Of a stretch of DNA of 64,000 nt, positions 48,046 through 56,421 are shown in pieces. The notes under the pieces were generated by a model, which saw only the letters and a list, made by a program, of their open reading frames with translations, was not told the DNA's origin and did no database searches. How positions within the stretch are numbered: position 1 is the stretch's first letter; every line of letters starts with the position of its first letter. The position numbers and the translations under genes are program-made. The DNA is from Entomobacter blattae (GTDB lineage Bacteria > Pseudomonadota > Alphaproteobacteria > Acetobacterales > Acetobacteraceae): positions 2,597,001-2,661,000 of the forward strand of contig NZ_CP060244.1 in NCBI RefSeq assembly GCF_014672835.1, in the 5' to 3' direction.

Positions 48046-48136
48046 AACGGAAATCAGGAACTATACAAACCCATACGCGGCTTGCATGGTTCACGGCCAA
48101 ACCATAACCTATTTAGGCCACCTTCCCTCAATATCT

Positions 48137-49384
48137 TTATCTTGTATTTACCTTACTTTCCGCTTCAATCATCACCCCATTTTCTTGCGTGATCAAGAAA
48201 TCATCCTGTGTGAGCTGCAAAGAAGGGGGAAGAAGCTCGTTATAGACGCTTAGCGTCCTTTGCTGCATCAAAGAAGTAGAATAATGCTCCTTTATGAAGT
48301 CTCTGGCTCTTATCCCCATCTCTTGGCGGGAATGAAGTGGCATCGCCATAATCTCTAAAAGACGGGCAGCCATGGCCTCATTATTATGCGGGGGAACCAA
48401 AAAACCTGTTACTCCATCCATAACGGTTTCTTTCAACCCTCCATGAGCAGCAGCAATAACCAGGCATTGCATTGCTTGAGCCTCTATGGCCACACGGCCA
48501 AAGGGTTCCGGTTTTAATGAAGGGATGACCACAATATCAGCCAAAGCATAAGCAATAGACATTTGGCTACAATGGCCTACCAAACGTACATGTGAAGCAA
48601 TACCCAGCTCTTCAGCTAAGGCCAATAATTTATTGGCATATGGTTCGTGTCCCCTTATCTCTCCCACGCAAACACACAGCCAATTGGCAGGAAGCAGGCC
48701 CTGTTTTTTTAAAAACCCCAGCGTGTGAAAAAACCAACCATGGCCTTTCCATTCCGTGAGGCGTGCCGGCAACATAACCACATAACTGTCAATCGGAATA
48801 TACCATTTTAAGGCCAGTTCATGGATTTGCATGCCGGTAACCTTGAGAGGGTCAAAATATTCCATATCCGCCCCCCGCGGAATAAGACGTAGACGATCAG
48901 GCTGAACATTATAGTGGGTATGCAGACGTTGGGCTATAAATTCACTAATGGCGATAACCCGATCCCCTGACGCCAAAACAGCATTATAATATTTTTTTCC
49001 TGGAAAAGTTTCTCCATGCACGCCATGCCATGTTGTAACCAAGGCTCGACCAACCTTACGGGCTGCCCAGCGCGCGCACCATGCAGGAGCCCGCGAACGG
49101 GCGTGAACAACATCAACCCCTTCTGCCTCGATAATCCTCTTAAGGGCCTGTGTATGACGGTAAAGGGAAATGACATCTTTCTTCCCTACCGGTAAGGGAA
49201 TATGCTGCCCCCCAGCCCTACGCAACTGGGGCAACAGCTTACCGCCAGCACTCACGACCAAGGCTTTTCCACCCGCCTTGGTAATAGCCTCTGCCATTTC
49301 GACTGTCCCACGTTCTACCCCCCCACCATTTAAGGCAGGGAGAACCTGTAAAATAACAGCTTGTCTAAAAGAAGCCCGACCCAT
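48137..49384 (-). CDS. Glycosyltransferase family 4
   Basis: 415 aa. GT-B fold retaining transferase. The N-terminal domain has VLPALNGGGVERGTVEMAEA and VHARSRAPAW; the C-terminal domain has LPARLTEWKGH, VRLVGHCS, ADIVVIPSLKPEPFGRVAIE (the E-x7-E nucleotide-sugar motif) and GGLKETVMDGVTGFLVPP. Probable role in LPS or exopolysaccharide synthesis; acceptor unknown. The last 30 residues are non-conserved. It is separated from the GT9 gene by the gene desert, and part of its 3' region has been copied into that desert. Confidence 0.9.
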   Translation of the reverse strand: MGRASFRQAVILQVLPALNGGGVERGTVEMAEAITKAGGKALVVSAGGKLLPQLRRAGGQHIPLPVGKKDVISLYRHTQALKRIIEAEGVDVVHARSRAPAWCARWAARKVGRALVTTWHGVHGETFPGKKYYNAVLASGDRVIAISEFIAQRLHTHYNVQPDRLRLIPRGADMEYFDPLKVTGMQIHELALKWYIPIDSYVVMLPARLTEWKGHGWFFHTLGFLKKQGLLPANWLCVCVGEIRGHEPYANKLLALAEELGIASHVRLVGHCSQMSIAYALADIVVIPSLKPEPFGRVAIEAQAMQCLVIAAAHGGLKETVMDGVTGFLVPPHNNEAMAARLLEIMAMPLHSRQEMGIRARDFIKEHYSTSLMQQRTLSVYNELLPPSLQLTQDDFLITQENGVMIEAESKVNTR

Positions 49385-49509
49385 GACACCTTAATACCCA
49401 AACACTGCCCACAACACACCTTTAATTTTCACAATAATAGTTAATTTCATGACAACCCATGTTTAAAAATAGCTTACTGGGCAAAATACACCATTCATTT
49501 TTTGTGCCT

Positions 49510-49581
49510 GGCAAAGGCTCTTGCAAGGTCTCTGACAAAGCCTCTGGCAAAACCTTTGGCAAAACCTTTGGCAAAGTCTAT
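49510..49581. repeat. Degenerate 12-bp tandem repeat, six copies
   Basis: Six successive 12-mers of the type GGCAAAACCTTT (49510, 49522, 49534, 49546, 49558, 49570); the fourth and fifth are identical. It lies between the GT4 gene and the 3' end of the SDR gene. Confidence 0.88.
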
Positions 49582-49628
49582 CAAACTATTAATTTTATTT
49601 TAACTTTTTATAGGATTACAGAAATTTG

Positions 49629-50516
49629 TCAAAAACTATTAGGCTTATTTTCCTGTCTAAAAATAACCTTTAGCCCCTCTAATAGTGAGGGATATTGCCA
49701 TTTTATATTAAGGCGTTTTTGGATGTACTCACTACTTACCCGCTTGTTAGAGTGCCAAAAGGCCCTTTGCAAGGGTGTCATCAACGGCAGGGCTTTTGAA
49801 AATGCCAGTGGCTGTGGAGGTTGCTGTTGAAGGCAACGATAAGCCTGTTCTATAACCAATCTCTGCTCTAAAGGGTGGCCGTCTACACAGTTGAGAACCC
49901 TTATATCGCTTTCTTGTGACGTCAGGGCGACAAAACTTGCCAACGCAATATCCTCAACATGGATATGATTAAAGTAATGGCCAGGTTTATACACATTCAG
50001 CACCCTATTGGCTTTGATCCGGTCAAACACTGAACGTCCTGGGCCGTAAATTCCCCCAAGGCGAAAAATATCCACCCGCGGGTAATTTTTTCTGGCACGA
50101 CGCTGAAGACGCTGCCCTAAAGCCATCCATTGCTCTTCTATAGCCAGGCGTACCTTATTACGCGGAGTTTCCTTACAAGGAGGAGTTGTTTCATCAACCC
50201 ACCCCCCATCGTGATCGCCATAGACGCCTATGGTAGAATAATAACCAATCCACTCCAGTTTTGATGCCTGCTCTATGGTCTTGCCGTAATGGGCAAGCAC
50301 GACATCCTGCTCTCCAATGGGAGGAATACTCACTAAAAGATGGGTACAATCCTGTAAAAAAGCCCCTGCTTGCTCAAAAGCTACGGGGGTTACAAAATCC
50401 CCATAATAGCGAGGAAGAGTTCTAACCGTTCCTTTTACGTAAAAACCATGGCGGGAACATAAAGCCGCCGTTCTTCTAGCGCTATAGCCCAGACCAAAGA
50501 TAAAAAGATTCTTCAC
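49629..50516 (-). CDS. NAD(P)-dependent epimerase/SDR-family protein
   Basis: 295 aa from GTG at 50514-50516, giving VKNLFIFGLGYSAR...; GGGGA lies just upstream, and a TTG four codons earlier would overlap it. Extended SDR fold of the YeeZ type: the dinucleotide loop GLGYSAR (GxGxxA), YYSTIGVYGDHDG with the Tyr, and FRLGGIYGPGRS. The substrate is probably a sugar nucleotide or similar, not determinable. It follows a small ORF by 14 nt on the same strand. Confidence 0.82.
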   Translation of the reverse strand: MKNLFIFGLGYSARRTAALCSRHGFYVKGTVRTLPRYYGDFVTPVAFEQAGAFLQDCTHLLVSIPPIGEQDVVLAHYGKTIEQASKLEWIGYYSTIGVYGDHDGGWVDETTPPCKETPRNKVRLAIEEQWMALGQRLQRRARKNYPRVDIFRLGGIYGPGRSVFDRIKANRVLNVYKPGHYFNHIHVEDIALASFVALTSQESDIRVLNCVDGHPLEQRLVIEQAYRCLQQQPPQPLAFSKALPLMTPLQRAFWHSNKRVSSEYIQKRLNIKWQYPSLLEGLKVIFRQENKPNSF

Positions 50517-50530
50517 AGCCTTCCCCAAGA

Positions 50531-50815
50531 TTATCTCTGCTTGGACCCTCCTGACACCAGAATCCCTCTAACACCAGAAACTCCCTGGCGCCAAAAGCTG
50601 ATGTTTTTAAGCACTCGTGAGGCATTATTGCGCGGTCCCATAGCTGTAAGCCGTGCACGGCGAGATCGGGCAATGGCGGGAAATAAGCGGGGCTGCATAT
50701 GGCCTAGATCAAATTCTTTCATGCAGCGAGCATTCTCCCGATAGAAATCCTCAACGAATTGTGCAAAGGAAAAATCATCCAAAAACACATTAGCCCGAGT
50801 GACAACTATGATCAA
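50531..50815 (-). CDS. Small basic hypothetical protein
   Basis: Open to 94 codons from a TTG at 50813-50815; the first ATG is at 50720-50722 (63 aa, MKEFDLGHMQPRLFPAIARS...). The upstream part FAQFVEDFYRENARC also reads as protein, so the true start may be a GTG at 50786-50788. Rich in Arg, with ARSRRARLTAMGPRNNASR. The stop lies 14 nt before the SDR start, suggesting cotranscription. I recognise no family. Confidence 0.45.
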   Translation of the reverse strand: MIIVVTRANVFLDDFSFAQFVEDFYRENARCMKEFDLGHMQPRLFPAIARSRRARLTAMGPRNNASRVLKNISFWRQGVSGVRGILVSGGSKQR

Positions 50816-50855
50816 ATCCTTAGCCTACCTAGCAATCCTAGCTTGTCAAAATCGG

Positions 50856-50898
50856 AAAAGCCCCTGGTTTGCAGCAAGACTCGTCCAGCTGGGCTTTT
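50856..50898 (-). terminator. Probable terminator of fzlA
   Basis: AAAAGCCC (50856-50863) and GGGCTTTT (50891-50898) pair, extended by CTGG/CCAG with a small bulge. On the minus strand it lies just after the fzlA stop and is followed by CCGATTTT. Confidence 0.6.
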
Positions 50899-50936
50899 GT
50901 TAAAAATCTAAATCAGCGTTAAAAATCCAGATCAGC
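50899..50936. repeat. 19-bp tandem duplication of the fzlA end
   Basis: GTTAAAAATCTAAATCAGC (50899-50917) is followed by GTTAAAAATCCAGATCAGC (50918-50936), two mismatches. On the minus strand the gene copy encodes the final ADLDF and stop; the extra copy after the stop still spells ADLDF-stop, in a shifted frame. Confidence 0.93.
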
Positions 50937-51587
50937 ATAGTGGATCGGCGGAGTAATCCCTGAGATTCGATCTTGCAATAATGACCGAAAACAGGGCCTA
51001 CATTTTACACGGGCATACCATTCCTTTACGGCGGGAATGCGAGACCAGTCAATATCACCAATAAAATCCAACGATGAGAGATAGGCCGCTGCCGTAAGAT
51101 CGGCCTGTGAAAAGAATGAACCAGCCAGCCATATCCGCATTTCAGCCAACCACCCCAGATATTCCAGATAAAAATAAAGAGCTGTGTAGCCTTGCCTTAT
51201 AGCCGTGCCATCTGGGTTTCCCTTCCGCAAAAAACGCTTCATATATTTTTCACCCAGAAGTTTATCGGTCACTTCCTGAGAAAAAACCCCCTCCATCCAC
51301 GAGACAAGCCGTCTAACCTCTACACGCTCCCCTAAGGTTCGCCCTAAAAGGGAAGTATCCGGATAGGCCTCTTCCAGATATTCAGAAATAGCGTAGGACT
51401 CCGGTATGGCAAGCCCATTTTCTTCAACTAGAACAGGCACAGTCCCTACGGGATTAAATTTTAAAAATTCTTCTCTCTTTTCCCATACCTTTTCTGTCAT
51501 TAACTCAAACGGTAAACGTTTTTCGGCCAAAATAAGCCTAATTTTCCGGCATGCTGGTGATAAGGGGATATGATAGAGAATTCGCAT
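50919..51587 (-). CDS. fzlA: GST-fold cell-division protein FzlA
   Basis: 222 aa. Glutathione-S-transferase fold: N-terminal MRILYHIPLSPACRKIRLILAE, FNPVGTVPVLVEENG, SYAISEYLEEAYPD, then a helical domain. The C-terminal TPPIHYADLDF matches the tail I recall for Caulobacter FzlA, an FtsZ-binding GST homologue that curves FtsZ filaments and activates septal wall synthesis; its extreme C-terminus is needed for activity. Its position next to minCDE fits a division role. A true GST is the alternative. Confidence 0.8.
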   Translation of the reverse strand: MRILYHIPLSPACRKIRLILAEKRLPFELMTEKVWEKREEFLKFNPVGTVPVLVEENGLAIPESYAISEYLEEAYPDTSLLGRTLGERVEVRRLVSWMEGVFSQEVTDKLLGEKYMKRFLRKGNPDGTAIRQGYTALYFYLEYLGWLAEMRIWLAGSFFSQADLTAAAYLSSLDFIGDIDWSRIPAVKEWYARVKCRPCFRSLLQDRISGITPPIHYADLDF

Positions 51588-51897
51588 TAAACAGCTGCTA
51601 TATCTTGATGGGTTGGTAAATGGGGGATTTTAACGACAGATTTTTTTAATGGTAAAGCAAAAAAACAGCAAATCTTTTTTCCATAAAGATTTTCCCAATG
51701 AGAGAAGACACGTTATGAAACAAGGGTAGCACATTCGCAACAGTTTTATATTCTCTCAATATTGCACAGAGAAACTGCTAGTAATCTGCTTAATAAAAAG
51801 GCATGTTAATAAAAAAGCATGATACGCTTTATAATTTGTCTTTGTAAATATTTTATAGATCTATTGTAAATTTCTTCCAAGGTGATACGGCCAGCCC
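51588..51897. other. Intergenic region between divergent fzlA and minC, with a 16-bp duplication
   Basis: 310 AT-rich nt that must hold promoters for fzlA and minCDE. Within it TTAATAAAAAGGCATG (51790-51805) is followed directly by TTAATAAAAAAGCATG (51806-51821), one mismatch. No ORF or RNA gene seen. Confidence 0.7.
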
Positions 51898-52611
51898 ATG
51901 TCTGATATGACTCGTACCCTTCCTAAAATTCGTGCTCGGGGCCGCTCCTTCCTGGCTTTGGTTCTCTACCCTGAAGCCCCTTTAGCTGATTGGCTTCATA
52001 GCCTGGAACAGCAAATGGCCCATTCTTCGGATTTTTTTGCAGGGAAACCCGTTATTCTTAACCTGGAAATGATCGAAGAAACCACCGAAAACCTTTCTTC
52101 CCTTTATCAAGATGTTCAAGATAAAGGGTTGGTTATTATTAGCATAGAAGGTGGTGACCCAACCTGGCCAGCACTCAGCGAATGGACATGGCCTACCATA
52201 TTAAGCGGTGGCCGCACCACCGACCCCATAGAACTTCCAGACCCACAAGCCGCCGAAAAAACTCCCCCACCCCCTTCTTGCCTCGTCATTGAGGAACCTG
52301 TAAGGTCCGGGCAAAGCATTACCTTTCCTTCCGGAGATATTGTTATTGTTGGGTCTGTCGCCTCTGGCGCAGAAATCTCAGCCGGCGGATCCATCCATAT
52401 TTACGGCAGCCTACGTGGAAGGGCTATTGCGGGTATGAATGGCCAAAGTGATGCCCGCATCTTTACGAGCATGCTGTATGCTGAATTGCTAGCCATTAAT
52501 GGTTTTTATATCACAGCTGAAGACATTAACCCCGAGTTTTTAGGAAAAAATACACAAACCCGCCTCATCGGCAATTCTCTTACTATCGAAATCCTTAAAA
52601 AACGGGTATAA
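51898..52611 (+). CDS. minC: Septum site-determining protein MinC
   Basis: 237 aa. Inhibitor of FtsZ polymerisation, recruited to the membrane by MinD. The N-terminal domain spans 1-105, a Pro-rich linker PEKTPPPPS-type stretch follows near 120, and the C-terminal beta-helix domain begins VRSGQSITFPSGDIVIVGSV and includes GGSIHIYGSLRGRAIAG, the MinD-binding RGRAxAG motif. First gene of minCDE. Confidence 0.95.
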   Translation: MSDMTRTLPKIRARGRSFLALVLYPEAPLADWLHSLEQQMAHSSDFFAGKPVILNLEMIEETTENLSSLYQDVQDKGLVIISIEGGDPTWPALSEWTWPTILSGGRTTDPIELPDPQAAEKTPPPPSCLVIEEPVRSGQSITFPSGDIVIVGSVASGAEISAGGSIHIYGSLRGRAIAGMNGQSDARIFTSMLYAELLAINGFYITAEDINPEFLGKNTQTRLIGNSLTIEILKKRV

Positions 52612-52684
52612 TTTAGTAGACCTCACTTGACCTTATGCTGTAAATACAGCCAAATACAGTTAAAAAATTTGAGAGGAAGAAACA

Positions 52685-53500
52685 ATGGCCAAGGTGCTTG
52701 TTGTAACATCTGGCAAAGGAGGAGTTGGCAAAACCACAACAACAGCCGCCTTGGGAGCAGCGCTTGCCAAAATGGGAAATAATGTTGCGGTTGTTGACTT
52801 TGATGTCGGCCTCAGAAACCTTGACCTGGTTATGGGCGTGGAAAGGCGCGTTGTTTTTGATTTTATCAACGTTGTTCAAGGCGAAGCCAAGCTAAACCAG
52901 GCTCTTATTAAAGATAAGCGGGTGGAAAACCTCTCCATTCTTCCGGCCTCACAAACACGCGATAAAGATGCCCTTACCCCTGAAGGAGTGGCTGCTGTTA
53001 TTGCTGAACTGAAAGAAAAGTTTGACTGGGTACTGTGTGACAGCCCCGCAGGAATTGAGCATGGAGCCCAAATGGCAATGTATCACGCTGATACCGCTGT
53101 TATTGTTACTAATCCTGAAATTTCTTCTGTCCGAGATAGCGACCGTATCATTGGCATGCTTGACAGCACAACAGAAAAAGCCAGAAACGGTCTTAAGGTT
53201 GAAAAATACCTGCTGCTCACACGCTATGACCCTGCCCGGGCTAACCGTGGTGAAATGCTTAGAACGGATGATATTCTGGAAATCCTCTCTATTCCTCTTA
53301 TCGGTGTCATTCCTGAAAGTGAAGCCGTTTTGCGGGCTTCTAACCTTGGGAATCCTGTGGTCCTCTCTAACCCTGAAAGTGCCCCAGCAAAAGCCTATAC
53401 CGATGCAGCCCGCCGCCTTACGGGTGAGAATATCCCTATAGAAATTCCTACTGAAAAGAAGAGCTTCTTTGACCGCCTGTTTAAAAGGAGTGTTGCATGA
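52685..53500 (+). CDS. minD: Septum site-determining ATPase MinD
   Basis: 271 aa with AGAGGAAG upstream. Deviant Walker A KGGVGKTT (residues 11-18, SGKGGVGKTTTTAALG), DFDVGLRNLDLVMG, and DSPAGIE. The C-terminal amphipathic membrane helix is KKSFFDRLFKRSV. Binds membrane with ATP, carries MinC and oscillates through MinE. Stop overlaps the minE start by 4 nt. Confidence 0.98.
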   Translation: MAKVLVVTSGKGGVGKTTTTAALGAALAKMGNNVAVVDFDVGLRNLDLVMGVERRVVFDFINVVQGEAKLNQALIKDKRVENLSILPASQTRDKDALTPEGVAAVIAELKEKFDWVLCDSPAGIEHGAQMAMYHADTAVIVTNPEISSVRDSDRIIGMLDSTTEKARNGLKVEKYLLLTRYDPARANRGEMLRTDDILEILSIPLIGVIPESEAVLRASNLGNPVVLSNPESAPAKAYTDAARRLTGENIPIEIPTEKKSFFDRLFKRSVA

Positions 53501-53766
53501 GTTTCTTTTCCAATTTCTTTACCCGCAATAGCTCTGCCCCCGTTGCACGAGACAGGCTTCAGATTCTCCTCTCTCATGAGCGTTCCAACAACGATCTTCC
53601 TCCTGATCTTTTAGCAAAACTTAACCGTGAAATTCTGGAAGTTATTAAAAAACATATTTCCATAGATCAGGAAAAAGTTCAGGTTAAGCTCGACCGTGGG
53701 CCGGTTTATTCTACTTTGGAAATTGATATTGAAGTTCCTAAGAGCAAAGAACTCGCTAAGCCATAA
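53497..53766 (+). CDS. minE: Cell division topological specificity factor MinE
   Basis: 89 aa. N-terminal membrane-targeting MSFFSNFF and the MinD-activating segment with ARDRLQILLSHERS, followed by the dimer domain with LNREILEVIKKHISID and VQVKLDR. Stimulates MinD ATPase to position the septum. Ends 5 nt before the convergent ABC gene. Confidence 0.97.
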   Translation: MSFFSNFFTRNSSAPVARDRLQILLSHERSNNDLPPDLLAKLNREILEVIKKHISIDQEKVQVKLDRGPVYSTLEIDIEVPKSKELAKP

Positions 53767-53771
53767 GGAAA

Positions 53772-55607
53772 TTATCTTTTCATGCCTTGGGCTTTTAAAA
53801 GGTTTTGGAATACACCTGCTGTATTTTCTAAATGTTCAGGTGCGCCATCCTGAATAATTTTACCCTTTTGGAGCACCACTATACGATCAAACTGTTCCAG
53901 GGTGGAAAGGCGATGAGCAATGGCAATAACAGTTTTACCCACCATTAATTTATGAAGGACGTGCTGTATCTTCTTTTCGGTTTCCGTATCAAGAGCACTC
54001 GTTGCTTCATCAAAAATAATAACGGGCGCATTCTTTAAAAAAGCCCGTGCTATGGCTAAACGTTGTTTCTGACCGCCTGAAAGTCTTATTCCCTTTTCTC
54101 CAACCAGGGTCTCAAACCCTTCTGGTAAGCTCATAATAAATTCATAACATTCTGCAGCTTGCGCAGCCTGATACACTTCGGCATCCGTTGCCTCAAAACA
54201 TCCATACCGGATATTCTCCTTAATAGAACGATGGAATAGACTCACCTCTTGGGGGACAACTGCAATTTGTTGCCTTAGCTGTTCTTCAGAAAGGGCTGTA
54301 ATATCAACTCCATCAATACAAACCTTTCCCCTTGCGGGAGAATAAAAACCCAATAACAAAGAAAACAGCGTACTTTTCCCTGCGCCAGACGTCCCAACAA
54401 GCCCTACCTTTGTTCCTCGGTCAATTTTAAGAGTAAATCCCTCAAATAAATTATCCCGACCATGATAAGAAAAAGTAATATGATCAAATAAAACTTCTAC
54501 AGCCAAAGAAGAAGCCTCTTGATTTTTCTGATATGCAGAATGAACGATTTGACCTTCTCTCGTCGCTTTATGCACTGTCTCATGGGGAGAAAGAAGTTTT
54601 TTCAACCCTTCGGCAAGTCTGGCCTGATGCTGTGTGGCATCGACCAACGCCACAGCGAGATCGCGCGTGCCGTGGAGAATCATAAACCCAAGCCCCACAA
54701 CCATAACCACATCACCAAGAGTAGCGTTGCCGTTCTGCCAAAGGTAGACAACCCAGCATAATATGCCAGCTATGAGAAACGCTGTAAAAACAGCATGAAC
54801 AAACCGAAGCTTTTCCATGTAGCGTAATGCTAAAGTTCGAGCCTGCATTTCTTTTTCTAGAGCCTTGCCCAGTCGGGCTGTTTCATAATGCTTCTGACCA
54901 AATAGCCGCACAAGGCCGATATTGCCTACTGCATCAATCATCTTCCCCTCTACATCTGAGGAGTATGTGGCATAATTCATATGGAGGGGTCGGCCTGTTA
55001 ACCCCATTTTAAATAAGATAAAACATAAGAGGAGTGCTGAAAAAACAACACAGAACCCTAAATAGGGGCTGACTGTTAAAATAAGGCCAATAGAGTAAAC
55101 AATGTTAATACAAGGGGGAATAACACTCCACGCCAAAAGATTCTCAAGAGAAAATACGGCCGAAGCAATAGCGGAAATACGCCCTGCCAAAGAGCCAGAC
55201 ATATTATTGGTAAAATACGTGGTGCTATGGCCGAGCAAATACCGAAACAGATCTTGGCGGATCTCTCCTGTAACCTTAACAAAAACACCAGAAGCAACCC
55301 AGCCAGCCCCTCGCCATAAAATATTATCAGCTGCAATAAAAGCCACCAACACTGCTAAAATGCGCCAAACAGGCCAAGGGCTCGCCCCTGAGCTTATAGA
55401 GACTTCCTTAAGCGTATCCACTAAAATACGTAAGGTATAAGAGGCAGCTGCACCACAGCCTAGAGCCATGGTAACTGTCAGAAAAACAAGAAAAAACGCG
55501 CCTTTATGAAAATAAACATACTGGAACAAAAATCTTAAAGGTTTGTCTGTATAAAGGGTGAGTTGTTTATCAGACAAAACAGAGTCTACAGCCACTGAAA
55601 TGGGCAT
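53772..55607 (-). CDS. ABC exporter, fused permease and ATPase
   Basis: 611 aa half-transporter of the type I exporter class. Residues 25-320 hold six transmembrane helices; the nucleotide-binding domain starts near 370 (VEVLFDHITFSYHG). It has Walker A GTSGAGKST, Q-loop VVPQEVSLFHRS, signature RLSGGQKQRLAIARAFLK, Walker B VIIFDEATSALD and the H-loop IAHRLST. It probably forms a homodimer. Lipid, peptide or drug export cannot be separated by sequence; no partner gene is nearby. Confidence 0.92.
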   Translation of the reverse strand: MPISVAVDSVLSDKQLTLYTDKPLRFLFQYVYFHKGAFFLVFLTVTMALGCGAAASYTLRILVDTLKEVSISSGASPWPVWRILAVLVAFIAADNILWRGAGWVASGVFVKVTGEIRQDLFRYLLGHSTTYFTNNMSGSLAGRISAIASAVFSLENLLAWSVIPPCINIVYSIGLILTVSPYLGFCVVFSALLLCFILFKMGLTGRPLHMNYATYSSDVEGKMIDAVGNIGLVRLFGQKHYETARLGKALEKEMQARTLALRYMEKLRFVHAVFTAFLIAGILCWVVYLWQNGNATLGDVVMVVGLGFMILHGTRDLAVALVDATQHQARLAEGLKKLLSPHETVHKATREGQIVHSAYQKNQEASSLAVEVLFDHITFSYHGRDNLFEGFTLKIDRGTKVGLVGTSGAGKSTLFSLLLGFYSPARGKVCIDGVDITALSEEQLRQQIAVVPQEVSLFHRSIKENIRYGCFEATDAEVYQAAQAAECYEFIMSLPEGFETLVGEKGIRLSGGQKQRLAIARAFLKNAPVIIFDEATSALDTETEKKIQHVLHKLMVGKTVIAIAHRLSTLEQFDRIVVLQKGKIIQDGAPEHLENTAGVFQNLLKAQGMKR

Positions 55608-55820
55608 CTATAAACCTTATCAATGATTATTAAATCTGCACAACAATGCTCTAAAGCAAGAATTTCTCAATTGTTGCAATAATATCCATGAATTTTTGTA
55701 TGTTCTGAAGGGACCACCCGCATGTTCATTTTATAAAAATAGGAATTGCCCTCCTCAATTTCTTGCACTGCGGAATGAGGGGTGATAAGCCAGCGTTTAA
55801 TAAGACACTTTACTCAATTT

Positions 55821-56279
55821 TTACTCTGCCTGGAGATTATGGCGAGCCGTTTCTTGAATGACTTTAACCATGGAGGCTATACCATTTCCACGATTAGTAG
55901 ATAAAGCTTCCAGCAGCCCCATTTCCTTAAGAAAATCCACTTTCGTTGTTAAAATTTCCTCTGGCGTACGCCCAGAATAAACACGTAATACCATGGCAAC
56001 TAAGCCTGAAACAATTGCAGCATCTGATGCACCTGCAAAGTAAAGCTGGCCATCTTCCTTTGCAACCTCTAACCATACTTGGCTTTGACACCCTGGAATT
56101 TTATGCTGCTCATCAGCCCATTCCGGCGGATACGGTGGCAAGGTATGGCCAAGCTCTATAATATATTGATAACGCTGCATCCAGTCATCAAAAAGAGAGA
56201 GTTCGTCTTCCAACGCCGCAATAGCCTCTACTGCACTTTTCTCCTGAGGAATAACAAACGACGAAGCCACCATACCCAT
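55821..56279 (-). CDS. sufE: SufE-family cysteine desulfuration protein
   Basis: 152 aa. Accepts sulfur from the desulfurase SufS for iron-sulfur cluster assembly. The persulfide-carrying cysteine is in KIPGCQSQVWL; DWMQRYQYIIELG, GASDAAIVSGLVAMVLRVYSG and FLKEMGLLEALSTNRGNGI are typical. It stands alone, away from the other suf genes. Confidence 0.94.
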   Translation of the reverse strand: MGMVASSFVIPQEKSAVEAIAALEDELSLFDDWMQRYQYIIELGHTLPPYPPEWADEQHKIPGCQSQVWLEVAKEDGQLYFAGASDAAIVSGLVAMVLRVYSGRTPEEILTTKVDFLKEMGLLEALSTNRGNGIASMVKVIQETARHNLQAE

Positions 56280-56393
56280 AACCTAACTTTACGAAAATAA
56301 TCCCACGCTTTTCTGTAGCATTTTCTAAACAGTCCAAACATCTGAAGACCCCCATAAAAGGGTTATGTCTGTTATAGATTCTAAAAAACCCCA

Positions 56394-56421
56394 GATGGAA
56401 AGTTCCGGATGGGAAGTTAAA
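56394..56421. repeat. 14-bp tandem duplication overlapping the hslU stop codon
   Basis: GATGGAAAGTTCCG (56394-56407) and GATGGGAAGTTAAA (56408-56421) share the core GATGG-AAGTT at a 14-bp period with four mismatches; the second copy contains the hslU stop (56417-56419). Confidence 0.6.

Larger units (their letters stand above)
46603..48136. other. 1.5-kb gene desert with decayed sequence
   Basis: No convincing gene in either orientation over about 1.5 kb, though flanks are densely coding. It holds a 43-nt copy of a piece of the neighbouring GT4 gene (47271-47313), a 13-bp triple repeat (47729-47767), and several protein-like but start-less open stretches, e.g. 47485-47748 on the plus strand (87 codons, KCWKRVSIIFREKDEKK) and 47884-48045 (see separate entry). 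A short GTG-started frame at 47002-47253 is unsupported. The most economical view is decayed genes plus duplicated fragments. No transposase or integrase trace is visible. Confidence 0.6.

Noticed and set aside
49459-49830. Plus-strand ORF of 123 codons
   Set aside because: Half is antisense to the SDR gene and the rest is the 12-bp repeat; composition is not protein-like.
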